Assembly: GCA_032433765.1 (NCBI GenBank)
Contig: JAVIAB010000025.1
Span: 41,476,148 to 41,540,147 of the forward strand
Source: Megaustenia siamemsis
Taxonomy: Eukaryota > Mollusca > Gastropoda > Stylommatophora > Ariophantidae
Direction: 5' to 3'
DNA: 64,000 nucleotides
Shown: positions 41,195 to 52,420 of the stretch, one piece after another
Layout of the letters: each line of letters opens with the position of its first letter
Position numbering within the stretch: position 1 is the stretch's first letter
The notes under the pieces: generated by a model
What the model was told of the DNA's origin: nothing
Databases searched by the model: none
What the model saw: the letters and a program-made list of their open reading frames with translations, nothing else
Program-made: the position numbers and the translations under genes

Positions 41195-44100
41195 TTCAGT
41201 GCCAGCAAATATACAAGACATCAAACATGGAGACACTAAGTGCCAGCGAATATATCAGAGATCAAACATGGAGACACTCAGTGCCAGCAAATATATCAGA
41301 GATCAAACATGGAGACACTCAGTGCCAGCAAATATATCAGAGATCAAACATGGAGACACTCAGTGCCAGCAAATATATCAGAGATCAAACATGGAGACAC
41401 TCAGTGCCAGCAATATATCAGAGATCAAACATGGAGACACTCAGTGCCAGCAAATATCAGAGATCAAACATGGAGACACTCAGTGCCAGCAAATACATCA
41501 AAGATCAAACATTGAGACACTCAGTGCCAGCAAATATATTAGAGATCAAACATGGAGACACTCAGTGCCAGCAAATATATCAGAGATCAAACATGGAGAC
41601 ACTCAGTGCCAGCATATATCAGAGATCAAACATTGAGACACTCAGTGCCAGCAAATATATCAGAGATCAAACATTGAGACACTCAGTGCCAGCAAATATA
41701 TCAGAGATCAAACATGGAGATACTCAGTGCCAGCGAATATATCAGACATCAAACATGGAGACACTCAGTGCCAGCAAATACATCAGAGATCAAACATGGA
41801 GACACTCAGTGCCAGCAAATATATTAGAGATCAAACATGGAGACACTCAGTGCCAGCAAATATATCAGACATCAAACATGGAGACACTCAGTGCCAGCAA
41901 ATATATCAGAGATCAAACATGGAGACACTCAGTGCCAGCGAATATATCAGAGATCAAACATGGAGACACTCAGTGCCAGCAAATACATCAAAGATCAAAC
42001 ATTGAGACACTCAGTGCCAGCAAATATATCAGAGATCAAACATGGAGACACTCAGTGCCAGCAAATATATCAGACATCAAACATGGAGACACTCAGTGCC
42101 AGCAAATATATCAGAGATCAAACATGGAGACACTCAGTGCCAGCGAATATATCAGAGATCAAACATTGAGACACTCAGTGCCAGCAAATATATCAGAGAT
42201 CAAACATGGAGACACTCAGTGCCAGCAAATATATCAGACATCAACATGGAGACACTCAGTGCCAGCAAATACATCAGACATCAAACATGGAGATACTCAG
42301 TGCCAGCAAATATATCAGACATCAAACATGGAGACACTCAGTGCCAGCAAATACATTAGAGATCAAACATGGAGACACTCAGTGCCAGCAAATATATCAG
42401 AGATCAACATGGAGATACTCAGTGCCAGCAAATATATCAGAGATCAAACATGGAGACACTCAGTGCCAGCAAATACATCAGAGATCAAACATGGAGACAC
42501 TCAGTGCCAGCAAATACACCAGAGATCAAACATGGAGACACTCAGTGCCAGCAAATATATCAGAGATCAAACATGGAGACACTCAGTGCCAGCAAATACA
42601 TCAGAGATCAAACATGGAGACATTCAGTGCCAGCAAATATATCAGAGATCAAACATGGAGATACTCAGTGCCAGCAAATATATCAGACATCAAACATGGA
42701 GACACTCAGTGCCAGCAAATACATCAGACATCAAACATGGAGACACTCAGTGCCAGCAAATACACCAGAGATCAAACATGGAGACACTCAGTGCCAGCAA
42801 ATACATCAGAGATCAAACATGGAGACACTCAGTGTCAGCAAATACATCAGAGATCAAACATGGTGACACTCAGTGCCAGCAAATACATCAGAGATCAAAC
42901 ATGGAGACACTCAGTGCCAGCAAATATATCAGAGATCAAACATGGAGACACTCAGTGCCAGCAAATATATCAGAGATCAAACATGGAGACACTCAGTGCC
43001 AGCAAATATATCAGACATCAAACATGGAGACACTCAGTGCTAGCAATATATCAGACATCAAACATGGAGACACTCAGTGCCAGCAAATACATCAGAGATC
43101 AAACATGGAGACACTCAGTGCCAGCAAATACATCAGAGATCAAACATGGAGACACTCAGTGCCAGCAAATACATCAGAGATCAAACATGGAGACACTCAG
43201 TGCCAGCAAATACATTAGAGATCAAACATGGAGACACTCAGTGCCAGCAAATACCAGAGATCAAACATGGTGACATTCCGTGCTAGCAAATACATCAGAG
43301 ATCAAACATGGAGACACTCAGTGCCAGCAAATACATCAGAGATCAAACATGGAGACACTCAGTGCCAGCAAATATATCAGAGATCAAACATGGAGACACT
43401 CAGTGCCAGCAAATACATCAGAGATCAAACATGGAGACACTCAGTACCAGCAATATATCAGAGATCAAACATGGAGACACTCAGTGCCAGCAAATACATC
43501 AGAGATCAAACATGGAGACACTCAGTACCAGCAAATATATCAGAGATCAAACATGGAGACACTCAGTGCCAGCAAATATATCAGACATCAAACATGGAGA
43601 CACTCAGTGCTAGCAAATATATCAGACATCAAACATGGAGACACTCAGTGCCAGCAAATACATCAGAGATCAAACATGGAGACACTCAGTGCCAGCAAAT
43701 ACATCAGAGATCAAACATGGAGACACTCAGTGCCAGCAAATACACCAGAGATCAAACATGGAGACACTCAGTGCCAGCAAATACATTAGAGATCAAACAT
43801 GGAGACACTCGTGCCAGCAAATACACCAGAGATCAAACATGGTGACATTCAGTGCTAGCAAATACATCAGAGATCAAACATGGAGACACTCAGTGCCAGC
43901 AAATACATCAGAGATCAAACATGGAGACACTCAGTGCCAGCAAATATCAGAATCAGAGATCAAACATGGAGACACTCAGTGCCAGCAAATACATCAGAGA
44001 TCAAACATGGAGACACTCAGTACCAGCAAATATATCAGAGATCAAACATGGAGACACTCAGTGCCAGCAAATACATCAGAGATCAAACATGGAGACACTC

Positions 44101-44545
44101 AGTACCAGCAAATATATCAGAGATCAAACATGGAGACACTCAGTGCCAGCAAATATATCAGAGATCAAACATGGAGACACTCAGTGCCAGCAAATACACC
44201 AGAGATCAAACATGGTGACATTCAGTGCTAGCAATACATCAGAGATCAAACATGGAGACACTCAGTGCCAGCAAATACATCAGAGATCAAACATGGAGAC
44301 ACTCAGTGCCAGGAAATACACCACAGATCAAACATGGAGACATTCAGTGCCAGCAAATACATCAGAGATCAAACATGGAGACACTCAGTGCCAGCAAATA
44401 CATCAGAGATCAAACATGGAGACACTCAGTGCCAGCAAATACATCAGAGATCAAACATGGAGACACTCAGTGCCAGCAAATACATCAGAGATCAAACATG
44501 GAGACACTCAGTGCCAGTAAATACATCATAGATAAAACATAATGA
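41195..44545. repeat. 41-bp satellite array, about 82 copies
   Basis: The unit contains ATCAAACATGGAGACACTCA and GTGCCAGCAAATA, followed by TATCAGAG or CATCAGAG. 41 is not a multiple of 3, so all three plus-strand frames stay open over hundreds of codons. ATATATCAG units dominate the left half and ATACATCAG the right half. Confidence 0.98.
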
Positions 44546-44564
44546 ATTTTAGTGGCAGCAAGGA

Positions 44565-44765
44565 TAAGAGTTGACATGATTGAAGAGAATTTTAGCTAGA
44601 AGAAGAGTTGACATGATTGAAGAGAATTTTAGCAAGAAGAAGAGTTGACATGATTGAAGGGAATTTAATGTTAGCAAAAATAGTTGACATGATTGATGAT
44701 TATTTGATGTCAGCACGGAGAGTCGACAGAATTGAAGAGAACTTGATGCCATCAGAAGTCACTTG
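44565..44765 (+). repeat. Diverged 36-39 bp repeat, about 5 copies
   Basis: GAGTTGACATGATTGAAGAG and AATTTGATGTCAGCA-type phrases recur. In one frame each copy reads like VDMIEENLMSARR (13 residues). The same family, inverted, forms 48815-49205. Confidence 0.85.
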
Positions 44766-44944
44766 TTTTGTGAGATTTGGCTCCAGTCTCTTACCCATCG
44801 ATATCATGAGTTTTATGTTTAAAGAGAAATTGATGTAAATTTGATGTAAATTTGTGTAAATTTGATGTAAATTTCATTGCCAGAGAGAACAATAGACTGC
44901 CTTACTGAAACGTATGGTGCCAGAAAGATCGAGAGGTTATATTT
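44766..44944. other. Short spacer with GATGTAAATTT repeats
   Basis: Four copies of TTGATGTAAAT at 44830-44875; no gene. Confidence 0.6.
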
Positions 44945-46235
44945 TTTTAAGTCCCAGCCTCGATGCCAAAAGAACCAAGGATAATATGTTTGATGACAGG
45001 TCAGTCCCAGCCTCGATGCAAAATGAACCAAGGATAATATGTTTGATGACAGGTCAGTGCCAGCCTCGACGCCAAAAGGAACCAAGGATAATATGTTTGA
45101 TGACAGGTCAGTCCCAGTCTCGATGCCAAAAGGAACCAAGGATAATATGTTTGATGACAGGTCAGCCCCAGCCCCGATGCCAAAAGGAACCAAGGATAAT
45201 ATGTTTGATGACAGGTCAGTCCCAGCCTCGATGCCAAAAGGAACCAAGGATAATATGTTTGATGACAGGTCAGTCCCAGCCTCGATGCCAAAAGGAACCA
45301 AGGATAATATGTTTGATGACAGGTCAGCCCAAGCCTCGATGCCAAAAGGAACCAAGGATAATATGTTTGATGACAGGTCAGTCCCAGCCTCGATGCCAAA
45401 AGGAACCAAGGATAATATGTTTGATGACAGGTCAGTCCCAGCCTCGACGCCAAAAGGAACCAAGGATAATATGTTTGATGACAGGTCAGTCCAGCCTCGA
45501 TGCCAAAAAGAACCAGGGATAATGTGTTTGATGACAGGTCAGTCCCAGCCTCGATGCCAAAAGGAACCAAGGATAATATGTTTGATGACAGGTCAGTCCC
45601 AGCCTCGATGCCAAAAGGAACCAAGGATAATATGTTTTGATGACAGGTCAGTCCCAGCCTCGATGCCAAAAGGAACCAAGGATAATATGTTTGATGACAG
45701 GTCAGCCCAAGCCTCGATGCCAAAAAGAACCAGGGATAATATGTTTGATGACAGGTCAGCCCCAGCCCCGATGCCAAAAAGAACCAAGGATAATATGTTT
45801 GATGACAGGTCAGCCCCAGCCTCGATGCCAAAAAGAACCAAGGATAATATGTTTGATGACAGGTGAGTCACAGCCTCGATGCCAAAAAGAACTAAGGATA
45901 ATATGTTTGATGACAGATCAGCCCCAGCCTCGATGCCAAAAAGAACCAAGGATAATATGTTTAATGACAGGTGAGCCACAGCCTCGATGCCAAAAGAACC
46001 AAGGATAATATGTTTGATGACAGGTCAGCCCCAGCCTCGACGCCAAAAAGAACAAGGATAATATGTTTGATGACAGGTCAGCCCCAGCCTCGATGCCAAA
46101 AAGAACAAGGATAATATGTTGTGATGACAGGTCAGCCCCAGCCTCGATGCCAAAAAGAACAAGGATAATATGTTTGATGACAGGTCAGCCACAGCCTCGA
46201 TGCCAAAAAGAAACAAAGATAATATGTCTGAAGAG
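44945..46235. repeat. 54-bp satellite array, about 24 copies
   Basis: GATGCCAAAAGGAACCAAGG, ATAATATGTTTGATGACAGG and TCAGTCCCAGCCTC make the 54-bp (18-codon) unit. Being a multiple of 3, it leaves open frames on both strands (ASMPKGTKDNMFDDRSVP on plus). No domain is recognisable. Right edge joins a LINE C-terminus. Confidence 0.97.
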
Positions 46236-46358
46236 TCCCAACAGGCAAGGAACACAAAATGACCCACAGAAAGTATCCTGTATGACAAGTTATGGGGAAC
46301 CGGTGATGACCTCAAACGAACCGTGGTATTCCTGAAGCAAGGTGGTCTATATCCATAG
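46221..46358 (+). pseudogene. LINE C-terminal tail fused to the 54-bp array
   Basis: One frame reads EESQQARNTK, stop, PTESILYDKLWGTGDDLKRT, VVFLKQGGLYP, stop at 46356-46358. This matches the end of jockey/RNase H-type LINE proteins after the CxCx7HxLxxC knuckle (AR...WP...L..KLYG...DL..T..FL...GL). The array occupies the place of the upstream zinc knuckle. Confidence 0.65.
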
Positions 46359-46369
46359 CAGTGGTTAGT

Positions 46370-46414
46370 TGGTGGGAACAGAAGGAGAAGGAGATGAAAG
46401 AAGGTTTAGGTAGA

Positions 46415-46455
<41 letters not shown>

Positions 46456-47245
46456 GATGGATGAGAATGGGGATAGGGAGGTGTGGAATTAGGAGAATGT
46501 TAAAAAGGAGAGGGAGGTGGATAGAAGACGTGGTAGAATGAGGTGCAGAAAAAGGAGGTGTGAAGAAGAAGAATGGAGAAATGGAGGAGAATGAGGAGTA
46601 GAAGAAGGAGGAGGAGAATTGTGAGAAATTTGAGGAGAAGGAGGAATGGAAGGAGGTGGAGAATTTGAGGAGGAGTAAAATTAAGAGACGTAGAAGAAGG
46701 AGGAGGATAAGGAGAAGAAAGAGTAGGAGAAGGAGGAGGGGATAAGGAGAAGAAAGAGTAGGAGAAGGAGAAAGAGTAGGAGAAGGAGGAGGGGATAAGG
46801 AGAAGAAAGAGAATTAGAAGGAGTGGATAAGAGAAGATAGAGAAGTAGAAGGTAGGGATAAGAAGAAATAGAGAATTAGAAGGAGGGGATAAGAAGAAGA
46901 TAGAGAATTAGAAGGAGGGGATAAGAAGAAGATAGAGAATTAGAAGGAGGGGATAAGAAGAAGATAGAGAATTAGAAGGAGGGGATAAGAAGAAGATAGA
47001 GAATTAGAAGGAGGGGATAAGAAGAAGATAGAGAATTAGAAGGAGGGGATAAGAAGAAGATAGAGAATTAGAAGGAGGGGATAAGAAGAAGATAGAGAAT
47101 TAGAAGGAGGGGATAAGGAGAAGATAGAGAATTAGAAGGATAAGGAGAAGAAATACAAGGAGGAGAGGGGATAAGGAGTAGAAAGACGAGGAGGAGGGGA
47201 TAAGGAGAAGAAAGAAGTAGAAGAATGAGGAGGAGAAAAGTTTGA
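46370..47245 (+). repeat. Purine-rich tract: (GA)n and a 32-bp repeat
   Basis: (GA)n at 46418-46453, then GGA/GAA-rich DNA, then about nine copies of GATAGAGAATTAGAAGGAGG plus GGATAAGAAGAA (32 bp) at 46850-47130. Almost no pyrimidine on the plus strand. Confidence 0.93.
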
Positions 47246-47682
47246 AGAGAATTTTGTGGCAAACGTCATGAGGTGAGAGAAACTAAAACAACTTCTCTAG
47301 CGAGGTCATTCTCCAGCAGGGTAAAGGCAACAGCCTGCACTACAGCTCTGGCCTGTCTTATCAAAAATTATAGCTGTCAATCAAAACAAAACTAGGCCGA
47401 GATCCGGCCCTCGGGAGGTAGCATTAACTTGTCTCAGGCAGACTGGCAGATGTCAGGCTAATAATGAGCAGTGCTGTCGTCGTGACGGCTTGAGTGACAG
47501 CTGTTGATCCCCGGTTTGAGTCTACTTAAGTGGACGAGTTCATTTACTTCATTATTAGTGACTCTTCGTTACGATAGATTGAAGAGAGTTGTGTTATGGG
47601 AGTAATAGAAGCAGTGCTGGTTTATGGCTGCAAATCATGGACAGTAAACAAGAAGATGAAACGCTGGATTAAATTGATTGAG
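47246..47682. promoter_or_regulatory. Unique island with PBX-MEIS-like site (tentative)
   Basis: Non-repetitive, no coding sequence. CTGTCAATCA at 47374-47383 is the reverse complement of TGATTGACAG; a GATA-like CTTATC lies at 47367 and GTGACAGCTGTTGATC near 47494. 47590-47680 shows a short LINE-like snatch (VLVYGCKSWTVNKKMKRWI). Confidence 0.3.
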
Positions 47683-48050
47683 ATTGCTTGCCTGCTTGCT
47701 TGCATTCGCCCGATGACTAAAGAAGTACGCCTCTTCATCATCCGCCCTTAAAAGGACGTGAAGTGGGCGTGTCTGCGTTGTGTTGTGGTTTACAGTATAA
47801 CTGTTATATTTGCGCCTTTCGGCCCAAAACATCCGACTTCAGCAAGACATTTTTGAGTTCCGGGTTGTCTTCCCTCTTCGATCCCTACTCGCTTGACCAG
47901 ACTAGACAGGTTAGTCTGTTACTAGAAGCACCGCGGGAGGTGGAGCAGGGTCTGGATGGTTTTTGGTTCACCTATCCTGGCGCAAGCTACCAGCTATGGG
48001 TCGCTGACAACTTCTAGCTCTGCTGCTGTGAGGCACGCCTTCGTCTCCAT
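47683..48050 (+). repeat. Interspersed family Y, copy 2
   Basis: Matches 9925-10270 at about 80-85 percent by eye, with the same landmarks in the same order up to GCTATGGGTCGCTGACAACTTCTAGCTC. The copy boundaries (TTGCCTGCTTGCTTGC start) agree. Confidence 0.8.
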
Positions 48051-48089
48051 TGATTGAGATGGTATTTTATTTATTTCTTTTTTCAAGAT

Positions 48090-48285
48090 GCTAAAGGTAC
48101 ATGTACAGCAAACAATCCAGTGAGGATGTACATGGACAGCAAACAATCCAGTGAGGATGTACATGTACAGCAAACAACCCAGTGAGGATGTACATGTACA
48201 GCAAACAAACCAGTGAGGATGTACATGTACAGCAAACAACCCAGTGAGGATGTACATGTACAGCAAACAACCGTGAGGATGTACA
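48090..48285. repeat. 31-bp repeat, 6 copies
   Basis: GTACATGTACAGCAAACAAC followed by CCAGTGAGGAT. The GTACATGTAC core is a perfect 10-bp palindrome. The array immediately precedes a SINE3. Confidence 0.95.
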
Positions 48286-48295
48286 AAAAGAGGCA

Positions 48296-48790
48296 AATTT
48301 GGGAACTGGTTGGTCTCGAGTCAAGACGCTGGTCTCGGAACAGAGAGGTTGTGAGTTCAAATCCCGGCTGCACCAGTTGGGATTTTTATTTGTCATTTTT
48401 CACTTTCTGCGCGGTTTCGCCTTATATCTTTTGGCGTGTGCTGAGACTGCTTCGATGGGGACTACAGTTACTTTTCTTTGTTTGGGGGATGAGATAGTAA
48501 TTCGGATGATTCCACTGGCACGGGTGGTTGAGCAATTATGGATTTTGATTCGTTTGCAGTGATACCGAGGCCTTCCATAACCAATAACCAATTTGTCATT
48601 TATCTCTGCGGCAACCACACCTGGCAGCGAGACCCGCGCAAAAAAAACGACAATTACTCATGGACGGGAAAATATGAGTATCTCCGAAGTCAGAGTTATT
48701 TGCCTGTGCGGCGAGGTACCCCTGTGCACACGGCTGCCAGGGAAAAAATTATTAACACGCAAAATTATGTTCCTTGTCTTTAGCGATTCC
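48296..48790 (+). mobile_element. SINE3, long copy
   Basis: tRNA-like head: TGGTTGGTCTCGAGTCAAGA (A-box region), CGCTGGTCTCGGAACAGAGA, and the canonical B box GAGTTCAAATCCCGGCTGCACCA-like segment at 48353-48376. Body reads to GGCTGCCAGGGAAAAAATTA near 48740. The inverted, internally deleted copy at 62425-62680 defines shared ends. Confidence 0.75.
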
Positions 48791-48814
48791 GCGATAGGTA
48801 AAAGCTTACGAGCT

Positions 48815-49205
48815 TTCTTCAATCATGTCAACTCTTTTCGTGTTAACATCAAATAATCATCAATCATGCCAACTCTTTTCGTGCTGAACATCAAATAATC
48901 ATCAATCATGTCAACTCTTTTCGTGTTAACATCAAATAATCATCAATCATGCCAACTCTTTTCGTGCTAACATCAAATAATCAATCATGTCAACTCTTTT
49001 CGTGCTAACATCAAATAATCATCAATCATGTCAACTCTTTTCGTGCAAACATCAAATAAGCTTCAATCATGTCAACTCTTTTCATGCTAACATTAAATTC
49101 CCTTCAATCTTGTCAACCCTTCCTCTTGCTAAAATTCTCTTAAATCATGTCAACGCTTTTTTGCTAACACCAAGTTGTTTTCAATCATGTCAACTCTACA
49201 TGTTT
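48815..49205 (-). repeat. 41-bp array, about 9 copies, inverted relative to 44565
   Basis: TCAATCATGTCAACTCTTTT and CGTGCTAACATCAAATAATC make the unit. Its reverse complement reads TGATTATTTGATGTTAGCAC plus GAAAAGAGTTGACATGAT, matching 44680-44720. Confidence 0.93.
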
Positions 49206-49591
49206 ATATTTTTCAACACAATGTATGACATCTGAATGTTTAGATAATTAAACAAGGAATTAGATTTCACTAATACCAAGATGATACAAACCCTAGAAAC
49301 AAAATTTGGTTTGCGGAGTTTACACAAATCAAGTTAAGAGTGACGCACTGTGCGGCTAAACGTAAAAAAAAAATAAAAAACTATCTTTACGACACATAGT
49401 ACCATTGCTGGTGTATGACGGGGGCAACGATAGAACCAGAGGGATAAAGGCCGCTTGGTCAAGCAGTCGCCACGACGTGTGAGATTCCGGATTTTTATTT
49501 CACCCCCGATAGAAAAAATCCTTTCTGTCTACCGCGAGCTTCGAACACTGTACGTCAGCTTTTCAGCCAGCGGAGCAGTGGTTTTGCTACG
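49206..49591. other. Spacer with a SINE-like trace
   Basis: No gene. 49440-49510 (CCGCTTGGTCAAGCAGTCGC, GATTCCGGATTTTTATTTCA) looks like a decayed tRNA-SINE related to 38158-38270. Confidence 0.35.
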
Positions 49592-49715
49592 TACTTGACC
49601 GAAATCGACGTGACGCAAGGTGCGTCGAAACGTACTTGACCGAAATCGACGTGACGCATGGTGCGTCGAAACGTACTTGACCGAAATCGACGTGACGCAT
49701 GGTGCGTCGAAACGT
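49592..49715. repeat. 41-bp repeat, 3 copies, with hairpin core
   Basis: CGTACTTGACCGAAATCGAC and GTGACGCATGGTGCGTCGAA repeat three times. GACGCA-TGG-TGCGTC is a perfect 6-bp stem with a 3-nt loop. Confidence 0.93.
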
Positions 49716-49805
49716 GCGGAGAGAGTTAATAAATGGGAGGGGTTGTTAGACAAATGGGAGGTTTGTATCGACATCTACACCCGAAGGTGAATAACAGGAG
49801 GGAAT

Positions 49806-50855
49806 GAGGCAGGCGAAGAACATGTGGAGGAAGAAAACATGGAGGAAGAAAACATGGAGGAAGAAAACATGGAGGAAGAAAACATGGAGGAAGTAAACAT
49901 GGAGGAAGTAAACATGGAGGAAGAAAACATGGAGGAAGTAAACATGGAGGAAGAAAACATGGAGGAAGTAAACATGGAGGAAGAAAACATGGAGGAAGAA
50001 AACATGGAGGAAGTAAACATGGAGGAAGAAACATGGAGGAAGAAAACATGGAGGAAGAAAACATGGAGGAAGTAAACATGGAGGAAGAAAACATGGAGGA
50101 AGAAAACATGGAGGAAGAAAACATGGAGGAAGAAAACATGGAGGAAGAAAACATGGAGGAAGAAACATGGAGGAAATAAACATGGAGGAAATAAACATGG
50201 AGGAAGAAAACATGGAGGAAGTAAACATGGAGGAAGAAAACATGGAGGAAGTAAACATGGAGGAAGAAAACATGGAGGAAGAAAACATGGAGGAAGAAAA
50301 CATGGAGGAAGTAAACATGGAGGAAGAAAACATGGAGGAAGTAAACATGGAGGAAGTAAACATGGAGGAAGTAAACATGGAGGAAGAAAACATGGAGGAA
50401 GTAAACATGGAGGAAGTAAACATGGAGGAAGAAAACATGGAGGAAGTAAACATGGAGGAAGTAAACATGGAGGAAGTAAACATGGAGGAAGAAAACATGG
50501 AGGAAGAAAACATGGAGGAAGTAAACATGGAGGAAGAAAACATGGAGGAAGTAAACATGGAGGAAGTAAACATGGATGAAGAAAACATGGAGGAAGTAAA
50601 CATGGAGGAAGAAAACATGGAGGAAGTAAACATGAGGAAGTAAACATGGAGGAAGTAAACATGGAGGATGAAAACATGGAGGAAGTAAACATGGAGGAAG
50701 AAAACATGGAGGAAGAAAACATGGAGGAAGTAAACATGGAGGAAGAAAACATGGAGGAAGTAAACATGGAGAAGAACATGGAGGAAGTAAACATGGAGGA
50801 AGAACACATGGAGGAAGTAAACATGGAGGAAGAAAACATGGAGGAAAATCAGTTG
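49806..50855 (+). repeat. 15-bp in-frame array, about 68 copies
   Basis: GGAGGAAGAAAACAT and GGAGGAAGTAAACAT alternate irregularly; several 14- or 13-bp units shift phase. Codons read (N)MEEE and (N)MEEV. Left flank reads GGNEAGEEHVEEEN, reminiscent of the RNase H GNExAD motif; right flank runs straight into a LINE C-terminal frame. Confidence 0.95.
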
Positions 50856-51240
50856 ACAAAGGAATGTGCAACAGGCACACAACCAGATACACCGGCTACA
50901 TACCATCATAAGAAACAGATAATCAAATCAATCAGAGGACCACAAGCCCCAAAATCAGGATGCCTTTCATAATATGAATAGATATGAACAAGTTACCATT
51001 ATACGCCTCAGAACAGGACACAATCGACTCCATAGTCACATGTATACAAAATTCAAGATCGGCACATCAACTACTTGTACATGTGGACAGGCGCCCCAGA
51101 CTGCTGAACACATACTTCAAGACTGCACTGAATATAGTAGACTCAGGAAAATCCATTGGCCCATAGGTACAATACTACAGACAAAACTATATGGGCCACT
51201 GCAAGAATTACAAAAGACTTAAAATTTATACAGGAAACGA
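50856..51240 (+). pseudogene. LINE zinc-knuckle C-terminus, after the 15-bp array
   Basis: In frame with the array: NQLTKECATGTQPDTPATYH, HKKQIIKSIRGPQAPK, a frameshift near 50970, then MNRYEQVTIIRLRTGHNRLH and SHMYTKFKIGTSTTCTCGQA. PQTAEHILQDCTEYSRLRKI and LQTKLYGPLQELQKT complete it, stop at 51220-51222. CxCx8HxLxxC is the knuckle found after RNase H in jockey/I-type LINEs, involved in binding the element RNA. The 83-codon end is still open. Upstream RNase H is replaced by the array. Confidence 0.82.
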
Positions 51241-51264
51241 CATTGCAGATATAGACAATACTTC

Positions 51265-51845
51265 AGGCGAACGAAAAGATAGACAGACAGGCAGACAGAC
51301 AAATAGATAGATAGAGGAAGAATAACATTAAAATGAAGCAAGGAAGGAAAATGGAGAATTGAAGCAGCAGAAAAAAGTGTGGTAGAAGAAAAGAAGTTGG
51401 AGAAGAGAAAGAAAATGGAGAAAAGGAGGAGAAGAAGAAAGGGAGAAAAAAAGTTGGGAAGAAGATGAGAAAGGGGGAAATAAAGAGGAGACGGAGAAGG
51501 AAAATATGAATGATGATAAAAACGGAGGAGAGGAAAAGAAGGCAGAGGAGTTAGGCAGGAGTGAGGGAGTTGAGTTAAATGAGAGTTTAGGTAGAAGGAG
51601 GATGAAAATAAGGAGGAGGAGGGAAGAAGAAGGAATAGAGGATTTCGAGAAAAAGAAAAGTGGAAGAAAGAGAAGACAGAGAAACGAAGGAGTAAGATGG
51701 GGAATGAGAAAGAAGAAGAATTTAAAGAAAAAAATAAGGGCAGAAGTTAGAAGATAGGTGATAATGAGGGAAGAAGCATTTAAAGAAAAAAATAAGGGCA
51801 GAAAATAAGGACAGAAATGAGAAGATAATTAATTGATAAGAAGGA
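51265..51845 (+). repeat. Purine-rich low-complexity tract
   Basis: GACAGACAGGCAGACAGACA at 51280, then more than 500 bp of GAA/GGA-rich DNA with a short duplication (TTTAAAGAAAAAAATAAGGG at 51719 and 51778). Confidence 0.85.
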
Positions 51846-52216
51846 AGAAGATAGAGGACTTGATGTTGATAGAGTTTTGAGTCAGAAATGTTGATCTGTC
51901 AGATCTACTCTCCGTTGTGTGGTGCATGTGTGGGCGTGTTTATTTGTTGCCCGGTTCTTTGTCCTTGTCACGGTTGTCTTCTCTAGCTGTGACCGGCCGC
52001 AGTGATTGATCGCTGCAGTCGCGCTGGAAGTGTGTGCTGTCTGGCAGACACTCCATCTTCATGGGCTACCACAGCGCTCATTATTATATCAACTACATCG
52101 GTTGTTGTCAACCGGGACTGTTGGACTGCACGTTTGGGGAGTTGGGAGACTGGAAGTGGAGATTTTCTTATTTTAAATGTATTCACTTTTATTGTTTATA
52201 TCAATCTTCATCCCAA
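51846..52216. other. Unique, GC-richer stretch
   Basis: No repeat recognised. Open frames of 67-105 codons on both strands contain no motif that I know. Confidence 0.4.
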
Positions 52217-52420
52217 CGTTGTGCTACCAATGCCAGACCTGGACCTAGATGCAAGAACAATAAGAAAATAACCTCTACTGAGATTAAATGTGTTAGACGA
52301 ATGATAGGAAACAGTCTGAGAGATAAGATCAGAAATAAAGAACTGATATGAACTGGGAGTAATTCCAGCCATTGAAAACGTAAATAAATGGATGCAAAAG
52401 CTAGACATCATCATCATCAT
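52217..52420 (+). pseudogene. LINE-F fragment, left of a LINE-A insertion
   Basis: RCATNARPGPRCKNNKKITS (frameshifted), TEIKCVRRMIGNSLRDKIRN, KELI and ELGVIPAIENVNKWMQKL. The continuation of LINE-F (RHNEPSINVVGTPDS) reappears at 53092, so the LINE-A between them is nested. Confidence 0.78.

Noticed and set aside
41227..43218. 663-codon open frame on the plus strand
   Set aside because: It is a by-product of the 41-bp array; all three frames are similarly open because the unit lacks stops. No domain, biased repeat peptide only.
45001..45866. Overlapping long frames on both strands in the 54-bp array
   Set aside because: A unit length divisible by 3 without stops gives open frames automatically on both strands.
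46418..46453. GAGA-factor regulatory element
   Set aside because: A simple (GA)n within a long purine-rich tract; no independent evidence of regulation.
49746..50909. Transmembrane-like frames (LHVFFLHVYFLH) on the minus strand of the 15-bp array
   Set aside because: Antisense reading of the 15-bp repeat; hydrophobicity is incidental.
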